A stretch of DNA of 64,000 nucleotides from Thermodesulfovibrionales bacterium (GTDB taxonomy: Bacteria; Nitrospirota; Thermodesulfovibrionia; Thermodesulfovibrionales; Dissulfurispiraceae), in NCBI GenBank assembly GCA_026415695.1, contig JAOAGP010000090.1, forward strand, positions 1-64,000, read 5' to 3'. Of the stretch, positions 35,717 through 44,033 are shown in pieces. Both the position numbers and the translations under genes were made by a program. A model generated the notes under the pieces. The model made no database searches. It saw only the letters and a program-made list of their open reading frames with translations, and had not been told where the DNA came from. Positions within the stretch are counted from its first letter, which is position 1. Each line of letters starts with the position of its first letter.

Positions 35717-35747
35717 CTGTAAATTTTCTGTTAATTTTTGTTAATTG
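35717..35747. promoter_or_regulatory. Three tandem 11-bp repeats, Pho-box-like operator
   Basis: CTGTAAATTTT (35717-35727), CTGTTAATTTT (35728-35738) and TTGTTAATTG (from 35738) follow each other with a 10-11 bp period. The first two are identical at 10 of 11 positions. Direct repeats with this period are bound by OmpR/PhoB-family regulators. They lie about 115 bp upstream of the octaheme reductase start and directly before the divergent TIGR02757 gene. Confidence 0.5.
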
Positions 35748-35756
35748 TAGTAAATC

Positions 35757-36587
35757 ATGAAAAAACTGAAAGATCTACTTGATAAACTTTACAACGAATT
35801 TGATTTTACCAGTCGGATGTCCTTTGACCCTATTCAGTTTCCAAAGAGATATAGCAGAGATGAGGATATAGAGACATCCGCTCTTATTTCTTCATGTCTT
35901 TCTTATGGTCAGGTGAATGTGTTTATGCCTGTGATAGAAAAACTCTTAAGTATCTGTGGCAACAGCCCTTATGACTTTTTGATTGATTTGAGATTGGATA
36001 GGCATAAGAGATTGTTTAACAAAATGAGATATCGTTTTAATGATACCGATGACCTAATCTGTCTTTTTTACTGCATTAGTGAAATACTCAAAAGACATAA
36101 AACCCTAAAATCACTTTTTATATCAATATTTAATAATAAAGACAAAGATATCCTTCTATCATTGGAGTCGTTTGTTGATGAGTTTTTGTCAATAGATACA
36201 ACGGTTGTTTATGGAATCAATATAAAACCTGTTGGGTTTAGACAACTCTTACCATCACCAAAAGGCAAAAGTCCTTGTAAAAGATTAAACCTCTTTTTAA
36301 GGTGGATGGTCAGGGATAAGGACATAGATTTCGGACTTTGGGATGAAATTCCAAAAGATAGGTTGATTATCCCTCTTGATACACATATTGCAAGGATTTC
36401 AAGGTGTTTAGGATTGACAAAGAGGCATTCAGTTGATATCAAAACAGCACTTGAGATTACTGAAAGTCTCAAAAAACTTGACCCTTATGACCCTTTAAAA
36501 TACGACTTTGCACTATGTCATTTAGGGATATCAGGCAATTGCAATAAGAAACATTGTTTTAATTGTAGTATCAATGAGATATTATAA
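35757..36587 (+). CDS. TIGR02757 (DUF2400) family protein
   Basis: A 276-residue protein that matches the family from end to end: a start of the FDPIQFPKRYSRDEDIET type, SCLSYGQVNVF, RFNDTDDLICLF, LPSPKGKSPCKRLNLFLRWM, DTHIARISRCLGL and a C-terminal DYALCHLGI-type segment (here DFALCHLGISGNC) with several Cys. Family function is not established; the fold resembles HhH-GPD base-excision glycosylases, including the helix-hairpin-helix and a late Cys cluster. It is divergent from the octaheme reductase and has no tight operon partner. Confidence 0.85.
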   Translation: MKKLKDLLDKLYNEFDFTSRMSFDPIQFPKRYSRDEDIETSALISSCLSYGQVNVFMPVIEKLLSICGNSPYDFLIDLRLDRHKRLFNKMRYRFNDTDDLICLFYCISEILKRHKTLKSLFISIFNNKDKDILLSLESFVDEFLSIDTTVVYGINIKPVGFRQLLPSPKGKSPCKRLNLFLRWMVRDKDIDFGLWDEIPKDRLIIPLDTHIARISRCLGLTKRHSVDIKTALEITESLKKLDPYDPLKYDFALCHLGISGNCNKKHCFNCSINEIL

Positions 36588-36697
36588 GTTTCTTAATAAA
36601 TATTTTAGGTTAATCCCTTTTGCTTTAAAAAACATCTTGTTGACTATAACTATGAAATATGTAACAATATAAGTCTTTACTATAATAAGAAATGGTT

Positions 36698-36771
<74 letters not shown>

Positions 36772-36862
36772 TATAAACCTCCACACCTGACAATTAGTTA
36801 CATAACAACAATTTTCTTCTCTTTTATTGTAAAATAAGAAAACATCAAAAAAGGACTTTTAT

Positions 36863-38230
36863 ATGGCTAACGAGACAGTATTGGTAGTTGACGATGAATC
36901 TGCCATAAGAGATACATTAGCAGATATCATAAGTGATGAAGGGTATTCGGTTATTACTGCCTCTACAGGACAAGAGGCACTAAATATCATACAAGAAAAC
37001 CCACCTGATATCATCCTGTTAGATATTTGGCTTAACGACATGGACGGATTAGAGATGTTGCCATTAATAACGCAAAAGAACACTGAGTCTATCGTTATAA
37101 TGATATCAGGACACGGCAATATTGAGACGGCAGTCAAGGCAATTAAATTTGGTGCTTATGATTTCTTGGAAAAGCCTCTTTCTATTGATAAGGTAATTCT
37201 AACACTAAACAGGGCATTAGAAAGACGAAGACTTGAAAGGGAAAACAAACATCTCAAATCCACAATATTAACAAGCTCAACTCTCATTGGAAATTCACCC
37301 CCGATGCAGAGGGTTAAACAGCAGATTGAGTTAGCAAGTAAGAGCAATAGTAGGGTGCTTATACTTGGAGAAAGTGGCACTGGAAAAGAGATAGTTGCAC
37401 GGTTATTGCATGAAAAAAGTAACAGGGCAAGTTTTCCTTTCATAGAGGTAAATTGTGCTGCAATACCTCATGAACTAATAGAAAGTGAGTTGTTTGGTCA
37501 TGAAAAAGGTGCTTTCACAGGGGCGTCAGAGAGGAAGATAGGTAAATTTGAATTAGCACACAGAGGCACACTCTTTTTAGATGAAATAGGGGATATGAGC
37601 TTGCAAACACAGGCAAAGGTCTTAAGGGTGATAGAGACCCAGTTTTTTCAAAGGGTTGGCGGTAATAAAAATATAAGCGTTGAGGTAAGGATAATATCTG
37701 CTACTAATAAAGACCTTCAAGAAGAGGTTAGAAAACAAAAGTTTAGAGAAGACCTTTTTTTCAGGCTCAATGTAATCCCAATCCAAATACCCCCCTTAAG
37801 AGAAAGGAGAGAGGACATACCCGATTTAATAAACCATTTCATGAGGAAATATCAATTAGAAAGTGCTGTAAAACCAAAAACATTTACAAAAGAAGTTATA
37901 AATTTATTTAAACAATACGACTGGCCAGGCAATGTAAGAGAACTTAGAAACGCTGTTGAGAGGATAATGATTATGACTCAATCGGATGTTATATCTAACG
38001 AACACATTGAGAACCTTGGTCTCTTTGGTAATAACCTTGCTGTAAGGGATGATAGCCTTTTTGGATATAAGACGCTCAAGGAGGCAAGGGATGCGTTTGA
38101 ATGTGAGTTTATAAAGAAAAAACTTATTGAAAATCACTGGAACATCTCAAGGACGGCTGACTCTATTGACATTGAAAGAAGCAACCTTCATAAAAAGATT
38201 AAGGCTTACAATATAACTATACAGGATTAA
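36863..38230 (+). CDS. NtrX-like sigma-54-dependent response regulator
   Basis: A 455-residue regulator: receiver with Asp54 (IILLDIWLNDMDG, an NtrX-like motif), AAA+ domain with GESGTGKE Walker A, the GAFTGA loop and DEIGDMSLQTQAK, and a C-terminal Fis-type HTH (ISRTADSIDIERSNLHKKI) that also looks NtrX-like. No NtrY-type kinase is adjacent. It is followed one base later by der, so the regulator and the GTPase are probably co-transcribed. Its targets cannot be told from the window. Confidence 0.85.
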   Translation: MANETVLVVDDESAIRDTLADIISDEGYSVITASTGQEALNIIQENPPDIILLDIWLNDMDGLEMLPLITQKNTESIVIMISGHGNIETAVKAIKFGAYDFLEKPLSIDKVILTLNRALERRRLERENKHLKSTILTSSTLIGNSPPMQRVKQQIELASKSNSRVLILGESGTGKEIVARLLHEKSNRASFPFIEVNCAAIPHELIESELFGHEKGAFTGASERKIGKFELAHRGTLFLDEIGDMSLQTQAKVLRVIETQFFQRVGGNKNISVEVRIISATNKDLQEEVRKQKFREDLFFRLNVIPIQIPPLRERREDIPDLINHFMRKYQLESAVKPKTFTKEVINLFKQYDWPGNVRELRNAVERIMIMTQSDVISNEHIENLGLFGNNLAVRDDSLFGYKTLKEARDAFECEFIKKKLIENHWNISRTADSIDIERSNLHKKIKAYNITIQD

Positions 38231-38231
38231 G

Positions 38232-39572
38232 ATGGGTAATATAGTCGCTATCGTTGGTCAGCCCAATGCAGGCAAAACAACATTGTTTAATAGACTGTTA
38301 AAAAGGTCACAGAGAAAGGATGTTTTACTTGCAATCACTGACAAAACACCCGGAGTAACAAGGGATAGGAATTACGGGCAGGCAATAATTGACGGTAAAG
38401 AGGTTGTATTTGTTGACACAGGAGGTTTTTTATCTGAAACATTAGATGACGACAATGCAAAAATCAATGAGCAGGTAAAAGAACAGGCGATGCTTGCAAT
38501 AGATGAGGCTCATCTTGTCATTCACCTTTTAGACAGCAAATCTGGTCTGACACCAACTGATATTGAACTATCAAAGATCTTTAGAAGACTCTCCAAACCT
38601 TTTTTAACAGTTGCAAATAAGGTTGATAGCAAGGAAGGAGAAAAAAACATCCTTGAGTTTTATGCTTTAGGTGTTGATGAGATAATCCCGATTTCTGCCC
38701 TTTCAGGTTACAACATAGACTATCTTGAGGAAAAGATATGCCAAATCGTAACCCCATCAGAACCCAAATCAACACTTGATTTACCAAAGATAGCGATTGT
38801 TGGAAGACCTAATACCGGGAAATCAACGCTAATAAATAACCTTCTTGGCAAGAATAGGTTGATAGTTGATAGTAGTCCGGGGACAACCAGAGATCCAATT
38901 GACACCATTGTTAGATTTTATAATAGACCCTATCTACTCATAGACACAGCAGGTATAAGAAGAAAAACAAAGGCATCTCAGATAGAAAGATATGCAATTA
39001 TGAGGGCAATAAAGTCTATACAAAGAAGTGATATTGTAGTATTTCTCCTTGATGCCATTAGTGGTGTAGTTGATTACGACCAAAAAATAGGGGGGATTAT
39101 TAGTGATTTTCAAAAACCCTTGATATTATTAGTAAACAAGTGGGATCTTGTAGATAACCCAGAGGAGTATTTTAAGAGGTATAATGAAATTATTAGGGAA
39201 AAATTGTGGTTTCTTGACTATGCCCCAATCCTTACTGCATCTGCTCTTACAAAAAAGAGGATAACCAATATATTCTCCCTAATAGACAATGTCCTTGAAC
39301 AATCTAAGTTGAGGATTGCAACTGCTGAGTTAAATACCCTAATAAGACAAAATAAGGCGATATTACAACAGGTTGAGGATACTGCCAGTGGCTTAAAGGT
39401 GCTTTACATGACTCAGGTCTCGGTCTCACCACCACATTTTGTAATCTTCATAAACAAAAAGAAACCTATTAAAAAGCAATACATAAGGTTTTTTGAAAGG
39501 ATGATTAGACAAAGGTATGGCTTTGTAGGGTGTCCGATAGTAATAACTGTGAAAACAAAAGGTGAAAATTAG
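38232..39572 (+). CDS. der: Ribosome-associated GTPase Der (EngA)
   Basis: A 446-residue tandem GTPase. The first G domain has GQPNAGKTT, TPGVTRD, DTGG and NKVD. The second has GRPNTGKST, PGTTRD, DTAG and NKWD. A C-terminal KH-like domain follows (PPHFVIFINKKKPIKKQYIR). Der assists 50S subunit maturation. The Walker A of the first domain has Gln-Pro rather than the more usual Arg-Pro. Translation starts one base after the NtrX-like gene. Confidence 0.95.
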   Translation: MGNIVAIVGQPNAGKTTLFNRLLKRSQRKDVLLAITDKTPGVTRDRNYGQAIIDGKEVVFVDTGGFLSETLDDDNAKINEQVKEQAMLAIDEAHLVIHLLDSKSGLTPTDIELSKIFRRLSKPFLTVANKVDSKEGEKNILEFYALGVDEIIPISALSGYNIDYLEEKICQIVTPSEPKSTLDLPKIAIVGRPNTGKSTLINNLLGKNRLIVDSSPGTTRDPIDTIVRFYNRPYLLIDTAGIRRKTKASQIERYAIMRAIKSIQRSDIVVFLLDAISGVVDYDQKIGGIISDFQKPLILLVNKWDLVDNPEEYFKRYNEIIREKLWFLDYAPILTASALTKKRITNIFSLIDNVLEQSKLRIATAELNTLIRQNKAILQQVEDTASGLKVLYMTQVSVSPPHFVIFINKKKPIKKQYIRFFERMIRQRYGFVGCPIVITVKTKGEN

Positions 39573-39597
39573 CAAATGTTTTGTGTTAGAATATACT
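39569..39597 (+). promoter_or_regulatory. Possible promoter of the universal stress protein gene
   Basis: TTAGCA (39569-39574), a 17-nt spacer and TATACT (39592-39597) precede the gene by 33 bp. The -35 overlaps the der stop codon. Confidence 0.35.
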
Positions 39598-39630
39598 GAA
39601 TTTTAATTTAGAAATTAGGAGGAATTAAGT

Positions 39631-40050
39631 ATGCAAAAGATACTTGTTGCACATGATGGCTCAAAATCATCTGATAAGGCATTAAAAAGGGCAGTAGAAT
39701 TAGCCCTGAAATTTAATTCTACATTAACGGTTCTTGCAGTTGTGCCAGAGCTTTATCTCACCGAACTTTCAGAAGGCGATAAACAAAAGATTTTTAATTC
39801 TTTATCAAAAGAAACATCAGATGCAATGGAAAAGATAAGGAAATCTTTATCGGGTAAATCCATTGAGGTAAAAACCCTTGTAAGACAAGGAGACCCTGCC
39901 GAAAAGATACTTGAAACAGCCCAAAAGATGAAGGCAGATGTTATTGTTACTGGTTCTCACGGCAGGCATGGGACAAAGAAATTTTTGATGGGTAGTGTTT
40001 CATCAAAGGTTGTTGACTATTCAAAGTGTCCGGTCCTTGTTGTTAAATAA
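39631..40050 (+). CDS. Universal stress protein (ATP-binding type)
   Basis: A 139-residue single-domain USP. It begins KILVAHDGSKSSDKALKRAV and ends with the nucleotide-binding signature GSHGRHGTKKFLMGSVSSKV (G-x2-G-x9-G-S) and CPVLVV. It is preceded by AGGAGG. It probably forms dimers and binds ATP in the cytoplasm; the specific role is unknown. The 8 bp to the CooC-like gene suggests co-transcription. Confidence 0.9.
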   Translation: MQKILVAHDGSKSSDKALKRAVELALKFNSTLTVLAVVPELYLTELSEGDKQKIFNSLSKETSDAMEKIRKSLSGKSIEVKTLVRQGDPAEKILETAQKMKADVIVTGSHGRHGTKKFLMGSVSSKVVDYSKCPVLVVK

Positions 40051-40061
40051 TAATCTGCTTG

Positions 40062-40835
40062 ATGGGTTTTACAATTGCCCTTGCAGGTAAGGGTGGTACT
40101 GGTAAGACAACAGTAGCTGCCTTAATCATTAAGTATCTAAAAAGACACGGTAAGACTCCTATACTTGCAGTTGACGCAGATAGCAATGCATGTTTAAACG
40201 AGGCATTGGGACTTGAGGTTCATACAACAATAGGGCGTATTAGAGAACAGTCTTTAGATTCTATTAGGTCAAGCAATGAAAGATTAGGCGGAATGTCTAT
40301 TGAACAATTGTTTGAGTATCAGGTGCAACAATCAATTGTAGAATCCGATGGACTTGACTTGATAGTTATGGGGAGACCTGAAGGTCCTGGATGTTATTGT
40401 GCAGCAAACAACATCATAAGAAAATACACTGATTTACTATCCCAAAAATACCCATATATAGTCATTGACAATGAGGCAGGGATGGAACATCTAAGCAGAA
40501 GGACAAATACGGATGTTGACATCTTAATGCTCGTAAGTGATGCAACTATAAAAGGGATTATGACTATGAATCGGATAAACGATCTGATAAAAGAACTAAA
40601 TCTAAAGGTAAAAAGGGTATTTCCAATCGTCAACATGGCAGATTCAAACCAGTTTGATTTGTTGTCACAGAAGGCAAAGGAATATGGTTTTAATGACATT
40701 AGATTCATCCCTAAAGACAATATCATTTCAGAGTATGACATCAAAGGCAGACCGATTATACAGATACCTGAAGATTCCGTTAGCTACTTAGCCGTAAAAA
40801 ACATCTTGGATTGTGCTGACCTGCCGTCATCTTAA
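40062..40835 (+). CDS. CooC-like P-loop ATPase (CODH nickel-insertion family)
   Basis: A 257-residue MinD/CooC-type ATPase with deviant Walker A GKGGTGKTT at residues 8-16 and VDADSNACLNEALG next. The CooC metal-site motif is GPGCYCAANN (Cys-x-Cys near residue 112). Switch II is VIDNEAGMEHLSRRT. CooC dimers bind nickel and activate carbon monoxide dehydrogenase; relatives serve acetyl-CoA synthase. No CODH gene is in the window. I prefer the ATG at 40062 over the TTG one codon upstream. A heme-c sensor kinase follows 31 bp later. Confidence 0.82.
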   Translation: MGFTIALAGKGGTGKTTVAALIIKYLKRHGKTPILAVDADSNACLNEALGLEVHTTIGRIREQSLDSIRSSNERLGGMSIEQLFEYQVQQSIVESDGLDLIVMGRPEGPGCYCAANNIIRKYTDLLSQKYPYIVIDNEAGMEHLSRRTNTDVDILMLVSDATIKGIMTMNRINDLIKELNLKVKRVFPIVNMADSNQFDLLSQKAKEYGFNDIRFIPKDNIISEYDIKGRPIIQIPEDSVSYLAVKNILDCADLPSS

Positions 40836-40866
40836 ACTACAAGATGATGATTTTATTTCCTCTTAA

Positions 40867-42465
40867 ATGATTATGAAAGTCGCAAATCTCAAACTTAGCA
40901 CCAAGTTTTCCCTTGCTGTTGGAGTTATTCTCTTACTCTTTTGCACGACCTTTTCTATTATCCTTTACTATTATCTTAAAAATCAGGTTTTAACCGATGC
41001 AGAAGAGAAGACCATGATAATTATGAGTCAGATTAGATCAGTAGGTGCTTATGTGAGGGAAACATTAAGACCAGCAATGTTTGAGACCCTATCCAAATTT
41101 GGAGCAAGTGATAAAATTATCATAGAAGCTATGTCCACTACACATGTAAGTCTTCAGGTTATGGCGAGGTTTAAAAAAGAGGTTGAAGACTACGGTTTTG
41201 CAAGGGTTTCTGAAAATCCTATGAACCCAAATAACAAGGCTGACGACTTTCACCTTGCTATGATCAATTATTTTAGCAGAAACAAGAATGAAAAACTTTG
41301 GAAAGGTATCATAAATACAGAGGAAGGCAAACGACTCTTTACCGTTAGACCAATAATCATGGAGTATGAATGTCTTAGATGTCATGGCAACCCTCATGAT
41401 GCACCGAAAGAATTATTAGTTAAATACGGCACTTCAGGTGGTTTTTACAGAAAGGTAGGGGATGTCATAGGCGTTGAATCAGTTTCGTATGTTTTAGATA
41501 GGGATTTGGCAAATGTAAAAAGGATTGCATTTGATACCTTCTTTTTTGGACTGTCAACATTGGGGATATTGTTTTTGGCTTTACAATCAACCTTTGTTCA
41601 CCTCGTAACTAAACCATTAAACAATCTTGCAAGGACATTCAAAGATATTGTTGAAGGCAAAGAAAAACTTGGCAGTGAAATACCAAGTAGTAGAACGGAT
41701 GAAATAGGTGAGTTGACTAATTCATTTAATATTTTGTCACGACATCTCTATGAGGCAGAAGAAAAACTAAAAAAGGCTGCTACATTGGAAAAGCAGATGA
41801 TGGAAACCGAAAAACTTGCCTCTCTTGGACAACTATCTGCTGGCATCGCACATGAAATCAACAATCCTTTAGGGGGGATGAGATTGTGCTTTAACAATCT
41901 TATTGAGTCTAATATGGATGAACAGAGCAGACAATTACACATCTCAACAATAAATTCTGGGTTTGACAGGATACAAAGGATCACTAAGCAGTTGTTGGAT
42001 TTTGCAAAGGGTTCACCCTTAAGTATGAAGATGATTTCTATATGTAAGGTTATGGACAATGTCTTGCAACTGTCAAGTTATCTAATATCAAAAAAATCAC
42101 TGAAAATAGTCAAGGAGTTTGATGAAAACATCCCACTAATCAATGCAGACAGTAACAAATTAGAACAGGTATTTTTAAACTTGATAATCAATGCAATACA
42201 CGCAACTGACACACAAGGTATCATTACTGTTAGATGCTGGAAGGAAGACAACTATTGTTTTGTCTCGGTCTCTGATACCGGTAAGGGTATCCCTGAAGGT
42301 ATTAGGTCAAAGATATTTGATCCGTTTTTTACTACAAAAGGTGTTGAACAGGGAACTGGTCTTGGTCTAACAGTAGCAAAATCTATCATTGAGCAGCATA
42401 AAGGTGATATTACCTTTGAGACATCTGAAAAGGGCACCACTTTCTTTGTAAAACTTCCAATATAA
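40867..42465 (+). CDS. Heme-c-binding (Tll0287/DUF3365-type) sensor histidine kinase of the selenoprotein module
   Basis: A 532-residue kinase. Helices at about residues 14-36 and 222-244 enclose a periplasmic Tll0287-like domain with one heme-c site, Cys169-x2-Cys172-His173 (CLRCHGNPHD). HAMP (about 245-300), a coiled coil, HisKA (His329 in GIAHEINNPLGG) and HATPase_c (GTGLGLTVAKSIIEQH) follow. The kinase part is NtrB/ZraS-like, which suits its partner, the sigma-54 activator that starts at its last base (TAATG). An ATG two codons in is an alternative start. The heme probably senses redox state or a small ligand; the signal is inference. Confidence 0.87.
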   Translation: MIMKVANLKLSTKFSLAVGVILLLFCTTFSIILYYYLKNQVLTDAEEKTMIIMSQIRSVGAYVRETLRPAMFETLSKFGASDKIIIEAMSTTHVSLQVMARFKKEVEDYGFARVSENPMNPNNKADDFHLAMINYFSRNKNEKLWKGIINTEEGKRLFTVRPIIMEYECLRCHGNPHDAPKELLVKYGTSGGFYRKVGDVIGVESVSYVLDRDLANVKRIAFDTFFFGLSTLGILFLALQSTFVHLVTKPLNNLARTFKDIVEGKEKLGSEIPSSRTDEIGELTNSFNILSRHLYEAEEKLKKAATLEKQMMETEKLASLGQLSAGIAHEINNPLGGMRLCFNNLIESNMDEQSRQLHISTINSGFDRIQRITKQLLDFAKGSPLSMKMISICKVMDNVLQLSSYLISKKSLKIVKEFDENIPLINADSNKLEQVFLNLIINAIHATDTQGIITVRCWKEDNYCFVSVSDTGKGIPEGIRSKIFDPFFTTKGVEQGTGLGLTVAKSIIEQHKGDITFETSEKGTTFFVKLPI

Positions 42466-43859
42466 TGGCTAAACAAATACTCATAGTTGAAGATGACCCT
42501 ATCATGAGGCTCGGTATGGAGCATTTCTTGAGGTCTCGTGGATATGAGATAATGACATGCACAGACGGCAAGGAAGCCATTGAATTAATTGATAAAATGT
42601 CTTTTGACATCATTATCTCTGATCTAAAGATGCCTTACTATGACGGTTTTGAGGTGCTAAAAAGGGCAAAAAGTGTTCAGCCGCATGCATATTTCATTAT
42701 TATCACGGCATATGCAGATATTAAAGATGCTGTAGAGGCGATAAGACAAGGTGCTTTTGACTACATTGCAAAACCTTTTTCAAACGAGGAGTTGTTGATT
42801 GCAATAGAAAAATGTCTTCACTTCCAAAAACTTGAAAATGAGATTTCCCAACTTAAAGAAACCCTTAAAGAAAAGGTTGTGTTTGAAAACATCATAGGGG
42901 TAAGTCCGCAGATGCAACAGGTATTTAAGCAGATATCCTCTGTGGCAGTTACAGATGCACCTGTTTTGATACAAGGACAGAGTGGCACAGGTAAGGAACT
43001 TGTTGCCAATGCAATACACAATCTAAGTAAGAGGGCAGATAAGATTTTAGTGAAGATTAACTGTGCTGCTATTCCTGAAAACCTGTTTGAATCCGAACTA
43101 TTTGGGTATGAAAGGGGTGCCTTTACAGGTGCTACTAAAACAAAGATTGGAAAGATTGAATATGCCCATGAAGGCACAATATTTTTTGATGAAATAGGCG
43201 ATATCCCCCTTTTTTTACAACCAAAGTTATTAAGGCTCCTTGAGGATCATTCTATCACAAGGTTAGGAGATAACAGAGAGATAAAGGTTGACATCAGGAT
43301 GATATATGCAACAAGTAAAAACCTAAAAGACCTCGTTTCTAAAGGTTTGTTTAGAGAAGACCTTTTTTATAGGATAAATATCGTCCCTATAACCCTACCA
43401 CCTTTAAAAGAACGCACTGAGGATATACCTTATTTGGTTGACTACTTTTTAAGGCAATTTTGTAAAAAATTCAATAAGCCTAATCTAAAGATATCCCCAC
43501 ATGCCTTTGATGTGTTGATGTCTTACAGTTATCCCGGTAATGTAAGGGAACTAAAACATGCAATAGAAAGAGCCGTTATACTTGCCCAATCAGATACAAT
43601 AAATGTGCAAGACCTACCTCAAGAGATGAGGATAACGGGTAATATTGAAGCATCATGTATGTCTGAGCATATACCTCTTGAGCAAAGCATCAAGTGTTTT
43701 GAAAAGCAAAAGATAATAATAGCATTAAGAGAAACAGGTGGTAAAAAGATAGAGGCTGCAAAACTACTTGGTATAAGCAGAAAGGTCTTGTGGTCAAAGA
43801 TAAAAGAGTATGGTATAGATGAGTTCTTCAGCCTTTCTCAGCAATTAGAAGAAGACTGA
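42465..43859 (+). CDS. NtrC-type sigma-54 activator of the selenoprotein module
   Basis: A 464-residue regulator: receiver with Asp53 (IIISDLKMPYYDG), AAA+ domain with GQSGTGKE Walker A, GAFTGA loop (GYERGAFTGATK) and DEIGDIPLF, then a Fis-type HTH (AAKLLGISRKVLWSKIKEYG). It is translationally coupled to the heme-c kinase. The next 120 bp hold two matching palindromes and a sigma-54 promoter for the selenoprotein-transporter genes, so its target is very likely that operon. Confidence 0.9.
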   Translation: MAKQILIVEDDPIMRLGMEHFLRSRGYEIMTCTDGKEAIELIDKMSFDIIISDLKMPYYDGFEVLKRAKSVQPHAYFIIITAYADIKDAVEAIRQGAFDYIAKPFSNEELLIAIEKCLHFQKLENEISQLKETLKEKVVFENIIGVSPQMQQVFKQISSVAVTDAPVLIQGQSGTGKELVANAIHNLSKRADKILVKINCAAIPENLFESELFGYERGAFTGATKTKIGKIEYAHEGTIFFDEIGDIPLFLQPKLLRLLEDHSITRLGDNREIKVDIRMIYATSKNLKDLVSKGLFREDLFYRINIVPITLPPLKERTEDIPYLVDYFLRQFCKKFNKPNLKISPHAFDVLMSYSYPGNVRELKHAIERAVILAQSDTINVQDLPQEMRITGNIEASCMSEHIPLEQSIKCFEKQKIIIALRETGGKKIEAAKLLGISRKVLWSKIKEYGIDEFFSLSQQLEED

Positions 43860-43874
43860 TTCCCTATCCTGATT

Positions 43875-43925
43875 TGTTACCATTTCGTAACATAAAAAGA
43901 TATCTGATGTTACTCGTTGGTATCA
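43875..43925 (+). promoter_or_regulatory. Tandem palindromic enhancer sites (TGTTAC-N6-GTAACA)
   Basis: Site 1 (43875-43892) is a perfect TGTTAC-N6-GTAACA. Site 2 (43908-43925) is TGTTAC-N6-GTATCA, with one mismatch. Their centres are 33 bp apart, close to three helical turns, and they lie about 55-105 bp upstream of the -24 element. That is the usual layout of NtrC-type activator sites. The activator gene ends 15 bp before site 1. Confidence 0.7.
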
Positions 43926-43977
43926 TTCCCTCTACATCTGATGTCTTAAAACCAAAATAAAACAGAGAGATATGTAT

Positions 43978-43995
43978 TAGGTATTGCTTTTGCAT
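43978..43995 (+). promoter_or_regulatory. Sigma-54 (-24/-12) promoter of the selenorhodanese operon
   Basis: TTAGGTATTGCTTTTGCA has GG at 43980-43981 and GC at 43992-43993, separated by exactly 10 nt, with the TTTGCA box typical of -12. The transcript would start near 44005 and include the GGAGGAGG ribosome binding site before the ATG at 44034. Confidence 0.78.
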
Positions 43996-44033
43996 TTTTT
44001 ACATGAAGAAAAAAAATTCTATGGAGGAGGACT

